Part shown: piece by piece, positions 44,846-54,300 of the stretch
Numbering within the stretch: position 1 is the first letter of the stretch
Layout of the letters: each line of letters begins with the position of its first letter
Program-made: the position numbers and the translations under genes
The notes under the pieces: model-generated
Told to the model about the DNA's origin: nothing
Database searches by the model: none
Seen by the model: only the letters and a program-made list of their open reading frames with translations
DNA from: Vibrio lentus
GTDB lineage: Bacteria > Pseudomonadota > Gammaproteobacteria > Enterobacterales > Vibrionaceae
Assembly (NCBI RefSeq): GCF_030409755.1
Contig: NZ_JAUFQE010000001.1
Location: 1,054,001-1,118,000 of the forward strand
Length of the DNA: 64,000 nt
Direction: 5' to 3'

Positions 44846-45643
44846 TTACGCTAGCAGTTTCTCAAGTACTTGGAATACACCGGCATCGACGTTACTTGGC
44901 GCGCCAAAACGCGCAATCTCTTTTAACTTTGGATGTGCGTTTTCCATCGCGTAAGAGTGATAGCTCTCTTTAAGCATTTCCAAGTCATTTAGGTAATCAC
45001 CAAAACTCATGGTCTGCTCGTAAGTGAAACCTAATGTGTTCTGTAGATGTTTAATCGCCGCACCTTTTGACGCTTCAGCGTTCATCACATCCAACCAAAT
45101 TTTTGCACTCACAACCACTTGGTAGTTCTCACCGAATTTGGCATCAATAGTTGGGTTCACTTTCTCTTGTGAACCGTCGAAGTGACAGATAGCCACCTTG
45201 ATGAAATCGTCTTCTACCGCCAGTAAATCTTCTACTTGCTCACGGCGATGGTAGTACTTAGAGATCTCCGCTAGAGCACGCTCATCTTTGGTTTCGATGT
45301 ACGCTGATTTCTTACCACAAAGCACCACATGTGCACCTTCAATGGCACGCGCTTCTTTGATGATGTCTTTGATGGCATCAGTATCAAGTAAGCAGCTGTA
45401 GAGCTCTTGGCCTTTGTGCATCACTAATGTGCCGTTTTCAGCAACGAACATCATACGATCTTTTAGCGGGGAAAAGGTTTCCATCAAGCTGTAGTACTGG
45501 CGGCCCGATGCTGCAGCAAAAATGATGTCTTGAGCTTCTAGTCGCTCATAAAGATTGAAGAATTCTGGGTCTAACTTTCCGTGTTCATTAAGCAGAGTGC
45601 CGTCCATATCAGCAGCGATAAATTTGATGTTCTGTTGTGGCAT
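44846..45643 (-). CDS. Cof-type HAD phosphatase, YbiV/SupH-like
   Basis: 265 residues. Motif I FIAADMDGTLLNEHG, motif II AAASGRQY, motif IV SFGDYLNDLEML. The C2 cap lies between. E. coli YbiV (SupH) dephosphorylates sugar phosphates such as fructose-1-phosphate, ribose-5-phosphate and glucose-6-phosphate. Monocistronic, unrelated in context to the two other Cof-type genes of the window. Confidence 0.88.
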   Translation of the reverse strand: MPQQNIKFIAADMDGTLLNEHGKLDPEFFNLYERLEAQDIIFAAASGRQYYSLMETFSPLKDRMMFVAENGTLVMHKGQELYSCLLDTDAIKDIIKEARAIEGAHVVLCGKKSAYIETKDERALAEISKYYHRREQVEDLLAVEDDFIKVAICHFDGSQEKVNPTIDAKFGENYQVVVSAKIWLDVMNAEASKGAAIKHLQNTLGFTYEQTMSFGDYLNDLEMLKESYHSYAMENAHPKLKEIARFGAPSNVDAGVFQVLEKLLA

Positions 45644-45721
45644 TTGAGGGCTTACCTATAAGTAAAGATTAAAGTGTAAATTATGATTTTTCGTTATCTT
45701 GTGTAACGGTTCTGCGTTCGA

Positions 45722-46294
45722 TTATATCGCTAGAATAGCCAGTGAATGCAATGCTTTTCGGTAGGCTTGTCTGTTTGAGTCTGACTTTGAATCAAGCTGA
45801 CCAAATTCACCTCTTACAATAAGTCCTTCGATAAAAGTCATAACCGATTCACTGCGTAATTCGAGTATTGCAGTGTCTACTTCTTCATTACCTCTTACCA
45901 CATCACGAATGCTGTTTTTGAGCCAAACCTTGTGCTGTCGCGAGAGCATCGCAATGTCATCTTCCGACTCTTTAAATTCGGCTAGCGCGTGCATAAACAT
46001 ACAGCCTTTAAAGTCAGGTTGTTCAAACCATGCAAGGTGCCAATCTAACAGCGCATCCAGTTGGTTTTGTAATCCAGACGTTGATGATAGCGCCGCTTCT
46101 AAACTCGACTCGAAACGCTGATGACGCCTTTCTAACACGGCTTCAATCAGCTTGGTCTTCGAACCAAAATGGCGATACATGGATGTTTTGGAAACCGCAG
46201 CCTCATCTCTAATCATATCCACCCCAACAGCGGTATAACCAAACTGATTAAACAACGATTCTGCTACATCCAGAATCAGATCTTTTTTACTCAT
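45722..46294 (-). CDS. TetR-family repressor
   Basis: 190 residues. Helix-turn-helix at about 1-55 with the TetR signature VGVDMIRDEAAVSKTSMYRHFGSK. C-terminal ligand domain contains FKGCMFMHALAEF. Divergent from the HPP-family gene; two identical palindromes in the 138-nt gap are its probable operators. Ligand unknown. Confidence 0.9.
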   Translation of the reverse strand: MSKKDLILDVAESLFNQFGYTAVGVDMIRDEAAVSKTSMYRHFGSKTKLIEAVLERRHQRFESSLEAALSSTSGLQNQLDALLDWHLAWFEQPDFKGCMFMHALAEFKESEDDIAMLSRQHKVWLKNSIRDVVRGNEEVDTAILELRSESVMTFIEGLIVRGEFGQLDSKSDSNRQAYRKALHSLAILAI

Positions 46295-46353
46295 CGTTCA
46301 TCAACCTCAAATCGCTCTGAAATCGTAGAGCTCAATTTCTCATTGCAAGAAGT

Positions 46354-46366
46354 GTACAGATCTGTA
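46354..46366. promoter_or_regulatory. TetR operator candidate 1
   Basis: TACAGATCTGTA (46355-46366) preceded by G, perfect 12-bp palindrome. Centre 29 bp from an identical site. Confidence 0.72.
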
Positions 46367-46382
46367 TCATTCAAATCAAACG

Positions 46383-46396
46383 GTACAGATCTGTAC
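46383..46396. promoter_or_regulatory. TetR operator candidate 2
   Basis: GTACAGATCTGTAC, a perfect 14-bp palindrome containing the same TACAGATCTGTA core, 36 nt before the HPP start and within the likely promoter. Confidence 0.74.
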
Positions 46397-46432
46397 ACTT
46401 AATATAAAAGAGATAACGAAGAGGAAACGATT

Positions 46433-46957
46433 ATGATCAGCAAACTATCTGGTGGTGGAGCCCTTCCTCCGAAAGCAAGCATTAGCCAGCTTATTAAAGG
46501 TTTTATTGGCGGTACACTGGGCATCTTAACCTTGTGTCTATTAGCCGAAAGTTCTGGTTTCCCGTGGTTAATGGCTCCATTTGGTGCGACGTGCGTACTG
46601 CTGTTTGCGGTGCCAACATCGCCGTTAGCTCAACCTAGAAACGTCATTGCGGGACACTTTATTTCAGCTGCTGTGGGCTTAATCGCGTTATATGGCTTTG
46701 GGGATTCTTATTTGACTATGGCAATCGCTGTCGGCTCATCCATCATGCTAATGCAATACTGTCGAGCGGTTCACCCACCCGCTGGCGCTAATCCGATTGT
46801 GATAGCCTTGGCAGGTACCGCACATGTGGATTGGACGTTCTTATTCACTCCCGTATTAGTAGGCACCATCGCTTTAGTTTGTATCAGTGCGCTATTGAAT
46901 AACAGCGATTCACAACAAAAGTGGCCGTTATACTGGTTTGGTTCATCCAAGTCTTAG
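46433..46957 (+). CDS. HPP-family integral membrane protein
   Basis: 174 residues with four to five membrane helices. The family motif is RAVHPPAGANP, with MAPFGATCVLLFAVPTSPLAQPRN earlier. Plant and cyanobacterial HPP proteins have been linked to nitrite transport, but the bacterial role is not settled. Controlled in all likelihood by the divergent TetR protein. GAGGAAACG gives the ribosome-binding site. Confidence 0.87.
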   Translation: MISKLSGGGALPPKASISQLIKGFIGGTLGILTLCLLAESSGFPWLMAPFGATCVLLFAVPTSPLAQPRNVIAGHFISAAVGLIALYGFGDSYLTMAIAVGSSIMLMQYCRAVHPPAGANPIVIALAGTAHVDWTFLFTPVLVGTIALVCISALLNNSDSQQKWPLYWFGSSKS

Positions 46958-47052
46958 TCCATTGAATTTCAATGATAAATATGGATTTTGGCATCCAATT
47001 TAAAAGCAAATTGAAAGATCACATTGACCCTTATATAAAATGGGCTTACTAT

Positions 47053-47072
47053 TAATCGTCTTTTAACGATTA
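47053..47072. promoter_or_regulatory. ArsR operator candidate upstream of arsR
   Basis: TAATCGT-CTTTTA-ACGATTA, perfect arms. The core ATCGT-N6-ACGAT recurs before acr3. It ends 20 nt before the arsR start. Confidence 0.68.
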
Positions 47073-47091
47073 TGGAAAGCGAAACATCAAT

Positions 47092-47433
47092 ATGAACGAA
47101 ACTTGCTCTACAACTGGTGGCTGTGCTCTGCCAATCGGACATGGTGATGTCGAAGCTGAAAAGCAAATGGCAACTCTAGCGAAAGCGCTCGCTCACCCGG
47201 CAAGAGTTCGTATATTGAGTATCCTTTCAACGTTAGAAAAATCGGGCGGCTGTTTGAACAGTGACTTGGTGAGTGAATTAGGTTTGGCTCAATCAACAGT
47301 ATCAGAGCACCTAAGAATCTTGAAAACCTCTGGCTTCATCACTGCCGAATCGATACCACCGAAGATGTGCTATCGCATTAACCGAGATAATATTCAGCAA
47401 TTTGAATCGCTTATCGACATCATTTTAAAATAG
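47092..47433 (+). CDS. arsR: ArsR-family metalloregulator
   Basis: 113 residues, winged helix (about 25-105) with the recognition region LGLAQSTVSEHLRILKTSG. N-terminal cysteines C5 and C11 plus a cysteine in SGGCLNSD could bind As(III). Dissociation on arsenite binding should derepress arsR and acr3. Its own operator-like palindrome lies upstream and a terminator directly after, so acr3 has a separate promoter. Confidence 0.88.
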   Translation: MNETCSTTGGCALPIGHGDVEAEKQMATLAKALAHPARVRILSILSTLEKSGGCLNSDLVSELGLAQSTVSEHLRILKTSGFITAESIPPKMCYRINRDNIQQFESLIDIILK

Positions 47434-47440
47434 ATTAACC

Positions 47441-47481
47441 ACGCTTAGTTTGTCGAACACAATAGACTAAGCGTATTTTTT
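47441..47481 (+). terminator. Terminator between arsR and acr3
   Basis: ACGCTTAGT (47441-47449) / ACTAAGCGT (47466-47474), perfect 9-bp stem, followed by ATTTTTT. Confidence 0.85.
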
Positions 47482-47491
47482 GCCTTTAAAT

Positions 47492-47507
47492 ATCGTTTTT
47501 CGACGAT
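47492..47507. promoter_or_regulatory. ArsR operator candidate upstream of acr3
   Basis: ATCGT-TTTTCG-ACGAT, same ATCGT-N6-ACGAT form as the site before arsR, 28 nt before the acr3 start. Confidence 0.65.
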
Positions 47508-47535
47508 TAACGATAACAACCAAAGAGATAATATA

Positions 47536-48591
47536 ATGAAACCAAAATTAGGTTTTCTCGATCGCTACTTAACGCTGTGGATCTTCATCGCCATGGGCAT
47601 TGGTGTACTGCTTGGCACCTTGTTCCCACAAATCGAACAGTGGAACGAATCAATGTCTGTTGGCACAACCAACATTCCACTGGCAATTGGCCTTATCTTA
47701 ATGATGTACCCACCTCTGGCTAAGGTTAACTACAACCTGTTAGGCACCGTGGTAAAAGATAAGAAAGCGATCAAACTATCTTTGATCATGAACTGGCTTG
47801 TCGGCCCAATTCTGATGTTTGTGTTGGCGCTAACATTCTTAGGTGACCACCCAGGTTACATGGTCGGCGTGATTCTGATTGGTCTTGCTCGTTGTGTGGC
47901 AATGGTTCTGGTTTGGAACGACATCGGCGGCGGTAACAAAGAATACGGTGCGGCATTAGTTGCTCTAAACAGTGCATTCCAAGTGGTGAGCTACAGCTTT
48001 ATGGCGTGGCTATTCATCAGCGTTCTTCCACCAGTATTTGGTTACGAAGGCATGATGGTTGATATCTCGATGATCGATATTGCACACAGTGTACTTATCT
48101 ACCTAGGTATCCCATTCCTAGCAGGCTTCCTAAGCCGTAAGATCCTTGTGTCGATGAAAGGCGAGCAGTGGTACAACGATGTGTTCATTCCACGTATCTC
48201 ACCAATCACTCTGATTGCTCTACTGGCGACTATCGTGCTGATGTTCAGCCTAAAAGGCGAGATGATTGTTGAACTCCCAATGGACGTATTGTTGATTGCG
48301 GTTCCACTGACTATCTACTTTACAGCGATGTTCTTCATCAGCTTCTTCATTGGTAAGAAGATGGGCATTGAGTACGACAAAAACGCATCTATTGCCTTCA
48401 CTGCGACAGGTAACAACTTTGAGTTGGCTATTGCTGTAGCAATCTCTGTATTCGGTATCAACTCAGACCAAGCGTTTGCCGGCGTTATCGGTCCACTGAT
48501 TGAAGTGCCCGTGCTGATTTACCTAGTGAACGTTGCGCTTAAGATGAAAGACAAGTACTACAACGGTCTGACGGTTAAATCTAGCATCTAG
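47536..48591 (+). CDS. acr3: Arsenite efflux permease Acr3
   Basis: Exports As(III) by proton-motive force. 351 residues with 10 predicted helices. The Acr3 signature includes [20 protein letters not shown] with the essential cysteine, and the late [14 protein letters not shown]. Preceded by its own ArsR-type operator. The final codons lie in a heptamer tandem repeat that supplies the TAG stop. Confidence 0.93.
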   Translation: MKPKLGFLDRYLTLWIFIAMGIGVLLGTLFPQIEQWNESMSVGTTNIPLAIGLILMMYPPLAKVNYNLLGTVVKDKKAIKLSLIMNWLVGPILMFVLALTFLGDHPGYMVGVILIGLARCVAMVLVWNDIGGGNKEYGAALVALNSAFQVVSYSFMAWLFISVLPPVFGYEGMMVDISMIDIAHSVLIYLGIPFLAGFLSRKILVSMKGEQWYNDVFIPRISPITLIALLATIVLMFSLKGEMIVELPMDVLLIAVPLTIYFTAMFFISFFIGKKMGIEYDKNASIAFTATGNNFELAIAVAISVFGINSDQAFAGVIGPLIEVPVLIYLVNVALKMKDKYYNGLTVKSSI

Positions 48592-48614
48592 CATCTAGCA
48601 TCTAGCATCTAGCA
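48580..48614. repeat. Heptamer tandem repeat (TCTAGCA x5)
   Basis: Five perfect units. The first one and a half encode the last residues and stop of acr3. TAG recurs in the array in other frames, so length change would hardly alter the protein. Confidence 0.95.
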
Positions 48615-48630
48615 GCAGATTAGAAAAACT

Positions 48631-48662
48631 AAGGGCTTACCTTTCGGGGTAAGCCCTTTCAT
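48631..48662. terminator. Bidirectional terminator between acr3 and the LysR gene
   Basis: AAGGGCTTACC (48631-48641) / GGTAAGCCCTT (48648-48658), perfect 11-bp stem, then TTCATTTG. Confidence 0.85.
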
Positions 48663-48683
48663 TTGTCTATGGTTTGGAAAAGA

Positions 48684-49565
48684 TCAATCGAGTAAGGTTT
48701 TGAGGTTGTCTTCCAACCACAGCAAGCCCGGCCCTTTCATCGCTTTCTTGGAGATCACCAAATCGACAGGAGGCGACCATGTTTTATGGTCAAACGAGAC
48801 GTTTATCTGGTTAAGCTTTCCTTGTTGAATCTCATGTTCCACCAAGTAACTCGGTAAGTATGCCCAGCCCACTGAGCTATGTACGATCATCTCCTTGATG
48901 GCAACAAAGCTGTTCGCCCACCACACCTTGCCCGCGACTACAGGGAAATGGTCAATCACCTTACCTTTGTTGCCTCGTAGAATAAGCTGTCGATGAGAAA
49001 TAAAGTCGGGCAACTTCGCAACCGACACTTCAGCTAAAGCATGACTTGGATGACACACAGCAACAAAAGGCAGATTACCGATAAAGCACGGCTCTGAATC
49101 GGCATGAAAAGCGAGGTCAGTAAACATCAGGCCGATATCTGCGCGGTCTTGTGACACCAAGCGGTTCACATCGGTACTCGCCGCTGCCATTAACTCAATT
49201 TCTGTCGCTGGGAATGTTCGGCTGAACTTATCCAACACCTTCGGCAATGAAGGAAGTAACAAGGCATCATCTAAAGCGATACGCAGTAGCCCTTCCTCTT
49301 GATTATTGATGGCATTGACCGATGAATTGAGATCTTCCACTTGTAGAATAATCGCTTTGACCTGTTTGAAGATCTGCTGACCTTGCGCCGTCAGCGTTGG
49401 TTTGCGTGTCGAACGATCAAAAAGTTGAACATTAAAATCTATTTCAAGATTACTGATACCTTGGCTCACCGCCGACTGCACCTTGCCCAACTCACGAGCA
49501 CTGGCAGAAAATGACCCTAATTCAACGGCATACACAAACATCTTCAACTGTTCTATGTTGTACAT
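48684..49565 (-). CDS. LysR-family regulator beside a PACE efflux gene
   Basis: 293 residues. Helix-turn-helix at about 1-60 (MFVYAVELGSFSASARELGKVQSAVSQG region) and a periplasmic-binding-like effector domain. LysR genes commonly sit divergent to PACE-family transporter genes and control them; that arrangement is present here. Confidence 0.88.
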   Translation of the reverse strand: MYNIEQLKMFVYAVELGSFSASARELGKVQSAVSQGISNLEIDFNVQLFDRSTRKPTLTAQGQQIFKQVKAIILQVEDLNSSVNAINNQEEGLLRIALDDALLLPSLPKVLDKFSRTFPATEIELMAAASTDVNRLVSQDRADIGLMFTDLAFHADSEPCFIGNLPFVAVCHPSHALAEVSVAKLPDFISHRQLILRGNKGKVIDHFPVVAGKVWWANSFVAIKEMIVHSSVGWAYLPSYLVEHEIQQGKLNQINVSFDHKTWSPPVDLVISKKAMKGPGLLWLEDNLKTLLD

Positions 49566-49587
49566 TCAGTTTCTCCCAATACTTACT

Positions 49588-49602
49588 ATCACCATATGTG
49601 AT
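49588..49602. promoter_or_regulatory. Dyad in the LysR/PACE intergenic region
   Basis: ATCAC-CATAT-GTGAT, 15 bp, in the 127-nt divergent promoter; a possible LysR or CRP-like half-site pair. Only two arms of five bases support it. Confidence 0.38.
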
Positions 49603-49692
49603 GCTAACTATCTTTATATTATCACTTAAATAGATATTATCTAGACAAGTCATTAGCCCATAGAGGCTAGAAAACATAAAGAGAGTAAAAAG

Positions 49693-50123
49693 ATGTCACA
49701 TAAAGAACGCATGTTACACATGGTGCTATTTGAATTAGCAGCTTTGATTTTGATGGCCGTGGCGGCAACTTACATTGTTGGGGGCGGAGCTGTAAAAATG
49801 GCAGGCTTGGCGCTGTCTTTGTCGCTGATAGCAATGACATGGAACTACGTCTACAACTACGGTTACGACAAGATTTACGGCGCTGACCGCAGCAAACGAA
49901 CCAAGAAAACACGTATTCTGCACGGCTTAGGTTTCGAACTGGGTTGATGCTGGTGACGTTCCCGCTACTGATGTGGGTACTTCAACTCGATTTCTGGACA
50001 GTACTAGTAATGGATATCGGAATTGTTATCTTCTTCGTGCTGTACGCGATTGCGTTCAACTGGGTGTATGACTCGATCCGAGCTCAGTTGGTTGCGAGAG
50101 GAAAGGTTGCAGCTCTGGTTTAG
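49693..50123 (+). pseudogene. PACE-family efflux transporter, frameshifted
   Basis: The first frame gives 84 residues (two helices; KERMLHMVLFELAALILMAV, NYVYNYGYDKIYG) and stops at TGA 49945-49947. The second half continues in another frame from ATG 49947 for 58 residues (LVTFPLLMWVLQLDFWTVL; FNWVYDSIRAQLVARG). Adding one T at about 49944-49945 (GGTTTGATG in place of GGTTGATG) would join them to 143 residues, the normal length, with LGL-MLVTFP across the junction. PACE proteins have two tandem transmembrane-pair domains; one falls on each side. Split gene, sequencing error or programmed frameshifting are all possible. Intact members export biocides such as chlorhexidine or polyamines. Confidence 0.83.
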
Positions 50124-50391
50124 AGCTGTAAGTTCTTAACTTATAACAAGAACAAACATCCAAATTGAAACTGCCAAACTACAACTTAGTTGGCAGTTTA
50201 TTCATTTATGCATATAAGCTCATTTGTTAACGCCCTTGTTACATAGCAAAAACATCACACAGCCCTCCCTAATTAAGTCTAATAATCCGCCACTCACGAA
50301 GTAGCATCACAAATCCAAACACAAACTCCTCGTACCAGTTGCGCATTCATTTACATATAGGTAGTTTGAGCGACTTCGCAACCTATCAATT

Positions 50392-50517
50392 CGAGCAATG
50401 ACGTTCATGCGAGCATCTTTTTCGAGCAAAAGTGTTCGGATTAACATTTCAAGTGACTTTAATTAACAATTTTATGCTCAAACGCTCACTTTTGATGTTC
50501 GTTTATTTTCGAGTTCG
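50392..50517. promoter_or_regulatory. Cluster of GlpR-like half-sites upstream of glpF
   Basis: The 448-nt gene-free region before glpF holds CGAGCA at 50392, 50410 and 50423, and ATGCTC-AAA-CGCTCA at 50474-50488 followed by ATGTTCG. ATGCTC-N3-CGCTCA recurs before glpD. They resemble the ATGTTCG/CGAACAT halves of GlpR operators. Nothing else was seen in the region. Confidence 0.5.
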
Positions 50518-50571
50518 CAAATATATGCACAATACACGTGCTAGATAAGCAAAACTAAAAAGGACTCGAAC

Positions 50572-51426
50572 ATGACAACAAACAAACACCCTTCTTTATT
50601 TGGGCAATGCTTGGCTGAATTTATCGGTACAGGATTACTCATATTCTTTGGCGTTGGCTGTGTGGCCGCTCTGGTATTAACCGGTGCGACATTCGGACAA
50701 TGGGAAATCAGCATCATCTGGGGCTTCGGCGTTGCGATTGCAATTTACTGTACTGCTGGCGTTTCTGGCGCACACATTAACCCGGCGGTAACCATCGCAC
50801 TGGCCATGTTCCATGGCTTTGATAAAGCGAAAGTGGTGCCTTACATCATTTCGCAACTGCTTGGCGCATTCTGCTCTGCTGCGCTGGTATACAGCCTATA
50901 CAGCAACCTATTTACTGATTACGAAATCGCACATAACTTTGTTCGTAGCAGCCAAGACGCACTATCAACAGCAGGTATTTTCTCAACATACCCACATGCT
51001 TCACTTTCTTTCTTTGGCGCTTTTGCTGTGGAATTTGTGATTACTGCTGTTTTGATGTTCGCTATCTTAGCGTTAGGTGATGAAAACAACGGCGCATCTC
51101 GCGGTGCAATGAATCCTCTACTGATCGGTATTCTTATCGCAGTAATTGGTGGTTCTTTAGGTCCACTGACTGGCTTTGCGATGAACCCTGCTCGTGACTT
51201 TGGGCCAAAACTTTTTGCTTACTTTGCAGGTTGGGATTTCGCACTAAGCGGTGCTCGTGATATTCCTTACTTCATCGTTCCAATTCTTGCTCCAATTGCT
51301 GGTGCGTGTTTTGGTGGTTGGTTGTACCCACGTGTTATCGGTGCTTACCTACCAGTAGAAGGCCAAGGCTGCACAATTCCAAACCAATGTGAAACAGAAG
51401 AAGAAGCTGAACAAGCTCAAGCTTAA
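50572..51426 (+). CDS. glpF: Glycerol uptake facilitator
   Basis: Aquaglyceroporin, 284 residues, six helices. Two NPA pore motifs: GAHINPAV (N70-P71-A72) and FAMNPARD (N205-P206-A207), the latter followed by the D that marks glyceroporins. Allows passive glycerol entry, trapped by GlpK encoded 59 nt downstream. AAAAAGGACTCGAAC precedes the start. The acidic C-terminus is Glu-rich. Confidence 0.95.
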   Translation: MTTNKHPSLFGQCLAEFIGTGLLIFFGVGCVAALVLTGATFGQWEISIIWGFGVAIAIYCTAGVSGAHINPAVTIALAMFHGFDKAKVVPYIISQLLGAFCSAALVYSLYSNLFTDYEIAHNFVRSSQDALSTAGIFSTYPHASLSFFGAFAVEFVITAVLMFAILALGDENNGASRGAMNPLLIGILIAVIGGSLGPLTGFAMNPARDFGPKLFAYFAGWDFALSGARDIPYFIVPILAPIAGACFGGWLYPRVIGAYLPVEGQGCTIPNQCETEEEAEQAQA

Positions 51427-51485
51427 TCCCTAAGCGACCTTACATTTACTAAAATATAAATAACGAAAGAAAAAGGATTCTTACC

Positions 51486-53006
51486 ATGACCGAGCAAAAA
51501 TACATTGTTGCCCTAGACCAAGGCACCACAAGTTCTCGCGCTGTAATCCTCGACCACGATGCAAACATCGTTAGCTCTTCTCAAAGAGAATTCACTCAGA
51601 TTTACCCGAAAGCGGGTTGGGTTGAGCACGATCCAATGGAAATCTGGGCAACTCAAAGCTCTACATTGGTTGAAGCACTTGCTAAAGCAGGCATTCGCAG
51701 CGACGAGCTAGCGGGTATTGGTATCACTAACCAACGTGAAACCACCATTGTTTGGAACAAAGAAACTGGCAAACCGGTTTACAACGCAATCGTATGGCAG
51801 TGTCGCCGTACAGCAGATATCTGTGAAGACCTTAAGGCGCGTGGCCTAGAAGACTACGTACGTGACAATACAGGTTTAGTCCTTGACCCGTATTTCTCAG
51901 GTACCAAAGTAAAATGGATTCTAGACAACGTTGAAGGCGCTCGTGAAGACGCTGAAGCTGGCAAACTACTGTTCGGTACGGTTGATACTTGGTTAGTTTG
52001 GAAGATGACTCAAGGGCGTGTTCACGTTACGGATTACACCAACGCGTCACGTACTATGTTGTTCAACATCAATGACCTATGCTGGGACCAGAAGCTACTT
52101 GATGAAATGGGCATTCCAGCAGTCATGATGCCTGAAGTGAAGCGCTCTTCAGAGGTTTACGGTCAAACGAACCTTGGTGGTAAAGGCGGTACGCGTATCC
52201 CAATCGCGGGTATTGCGGGTGACCAACAAGCTGCACTTTACGGTCAAATGTGTGTAGAAGCAGGCCAAGCTAAGAATACTTACGGCACGGGTTGTTTCCT
52301 TCTAATGAACACAGGCCAAGAGAAAGTAACATCGAAGAATGGCCTACTAACAACACTAGCATGTGGTCCTAAAGGTGAGCCTGCATACGCACTTGAAGGT
52401 GCAGTATTCATGGGTGGCGCATCTATCCAATGGCTACGTGATGAAATGAAGCTACTGGCTGGTGCAGAAGACTCTGAGTACTTCGCAACCAAAGTAGACT
52501 CTTCAAACGGCGTTTACGTGGTTCCTGCATTTACTGGCCTAGGCGCACCATACTGGGATGCTTATGCTCGCGGTACGATTGTCGGCCTAACTCGTGGTGT
52601 TAACTCTAACCACATCATTCGTGCAACGCTGGAAGGTATTGCTTACCAAACGCGTGACGTACTAGACGCGATGCAAGCTGACTCGGGCATCAAGCTAGCG
52701 AAACTACGTGTTGATGGCGGCGCAGTAGCGAATAACTTCCTAATGCAATTCCAATCAGACGTGCTAGATACTGAAGTTCACCGCCCTGAAGTAACGGAAG
52801 TAACCGCTCTGGGTGCCGCTTACCTTGCTGGCCTAGCGGTTGGTTTCTGGGACAGCATTGATGAGCTTCAAGACAAAGCCGTTCTTGACCGCACGTTCAT
52901 GCCACACCACGACGAAGAGAAGCGTAACCGCCGTTACAAAGGCTGGAAGCGTGCTATCAAGTGTGCACAGGTTTGGTCTGAACTGCACGATGACGACGAA
53001 GAGTAA
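51486..53006 (+). CDS. glpK: Glycerol kinase
   Basis: Phosphorylates glycerol to sn-glycerol-3-phosphate. 506 residues, FGGY family. N-terminal [13 protein letters not shown], glycerol-contact segments [17 protein letters not shown] and [10 protein letters not shown], and late [17 protein letters not shown]. Length and motifs equal those of other gammaproteobacterial GlpK. In an operon with glpF and ended by a terminator before glpR. Confidence 0.96.
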   Translation: MTEQKYIVALDQGTTSSRAVILDHDANIVSSSQREFTQIYPKAGWVEHDPMEIWATQSSTLVEALAKAGIRSDELAGIGITNQRETTIVWNKETGKPVYNAIVWQCRRTADICEDLKARGLEDYVRDNTGLVLDPYFSGTKVKWILDNVEGAREDAEAGKLLFGTVDTWLVWKMTQGRVHVTDYTNASRTMLFNINDLCWDQKLLDEMGIPAVMMPEVKRSSEVYGQTNLGGKGGTRIPIAGIAGDQQAALYGQMCVEAGQAKNTYGTGCFLLMNTGQEKVTSKNGLLTTLACGPKGEPAYALEGAVFMGGASIQWLRDEMKLLAGAEDSEYFATKVDSSNGVYVVPAFTGLGAPYWDAYARGTIVGLTRGVNSNHIIRATLEGIAYQTRDVLDAMQADSGIKLAKLRVDGGAVANNFLMQFQSDVLDTEVHRPEVTEVTALGAAYLAGLAVGFWDSIDELQDKAVLDRTFMPHHDEEKRNRRYKGWKRAIKCAQVWSELHDDDEE

Positions 53007-53085
53007 TCTAAGCTTGAGTTAACAGAGGAGCACGAATAATCCCTTCTTAGTCGATTAGATTGTTCGAACCTCAGCAAACGAAACT

Positions 53086-53114
53086 AAAAAGAGCACTATT
53101 TTGTGTTCTTTTTT
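53086..53114 (+). terminator. Terminator of glpFK
   Basis: AAAGAGCAC (53088-53096) / GTGTTCTTT (53103-53111) with one G-U pair, then T-run. Confidence 0.82.
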
Positions 53115-53281
53115 GCGTTTCAGGCTCAAATTCCATGTTTTGAGCAGCGTTTTTGCGGTTTAGACATGATTCCTTACCATCATTACTTCTCTCTTTTCAT
53201 CAATTCGAGCACAATAGCGTGAGTTTATATTTTCGATTTTGACGCGCTAGAGCCCTTTGCGCGCAGGGAGTGGTAAGTTAA

Positions 53282-54071
53282 GTGAAGCAGATACCAAGAC
53301 ACCAGCAGATTGTAGATCTGGTAAAAACACAAGGATATGTGAGTACCGAAGAGCTCGTTGAAAAGTTCGATGTCAGCCCACAAACCATCAGACGAGACCT
53401 CAATGAACTGGCCGATAGCAACAAAATCCGTCGCTATCACGGTGGTGCAACCATTCCTTTAAGCTCGGAAAACACCTCTTATAACACGCGTAAAGCGCTT
53501 AACTTCAACGAAAAAGACGTGATTGCAGACGAACTGGTTAAACACATCCCAGATGGTGCAACCCTGTTCGTTGATATCGGCACTACACCAGAATCAGTCG
53601 CACGCGCACTCAACAAAAATCACAAACAATTGAGAGTCGTGACCAACAACATCAATGTTGCGAGCATCCTTCTACCGAACCCAGAGATCAAGGTTATCTT
53701 GGCGGGCGGTGAAGTACGTAACCGCGATGGTGGTATTGTTGGTGAAGCGACACTCGATTTCGTGAAGCAGTTCCGCCTCGATTTCGGCATCTTAGGTATC
53801 AGTGGCATCGACTTTGACGGCTCACTGCTCGATTTTGACTATCACGAAGTTCGAGTAAAACAAGCCATCATCGAGAACAGCCGCAGCATCTTCTTAGCCG
53901 TTGACCACACAAAGTTTGGTCGTAACGCCATGGTTAAGCTCGGCAAGCAATATCTCTCAAGCGCACATGGTGTTTACTAATAAGCAGCCACCGGAAGAGA
54001 TTCTCAACATCCTTAAAGATTCAGCAATACCATTAGAAGTGATTGATACCGCTCGTCCTGTGAGCGAATAA
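53282..54071 (+). pseudogene. glpR: Glycerol-3-phosphate regulon repressor, frameshifted by a 4-bp duplication
   Basis: DeoR-family repressor of glp genes. The open frame starts at GTG 53282 and stops at 53980 after 232 residues: helix-turn-helix (about 1-55, SPQTIRRDLNELAD) and most of the DeoRC domain (VDIGTTPESVARAL, AVDHTKFGRNAMVKLG). At 53943-53950 the sequence reads GCAAGCAA. Removing one GCAA restores LGNISQAHMVFTN and continues to TAA 54069-54071, giving 261 residues whose end aligns with E. coli GlpR (MGSISMVDAVYTD). As written, residues after G221 become 11 unrelated ones. Repression is probably weakened or lost. It could also be a sequencing error, but a tandem duplication is a natural slippage product. 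Confidence 0.87.
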
Positions 54072-54193
54072 CTCAACATAAGTGCTCAGTGACGCCACTT
54101 TCTTAAATGAATCACGATTCTTTATAGAAAAGTTAAAAAAGTAAAACTTGCTCACTACCAGTGTCGCTTCTATGCTCGAATTAGATTTATTTG

Positions 54194-54224
54194 AACCTCT
54201 GCTTTCATAAGCAGAGGTTTTTTT
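54194..54224 (+). terminator. Terminator after glpR
   Basis: AACCTCTGCTT (54194-54204) / AAGCAGAGGTT (54209-54219), perfect 11-bp stem, then T-run to 54224. Confidence 0.92.
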
Positions 54225-54300
54225 ATGTCCAAATCACATAAAACGCGTATAAACGAAAATAATAAATGACCGCAAACGAAAGTTAAGATAGGATTCACTT

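Noticed and set aside
49947..50123. Separate 58-codon gene after the PACE half-gene
   Set aside because: Its sequence is the missing second half of the same protein family; treated as one frameshifted gene.
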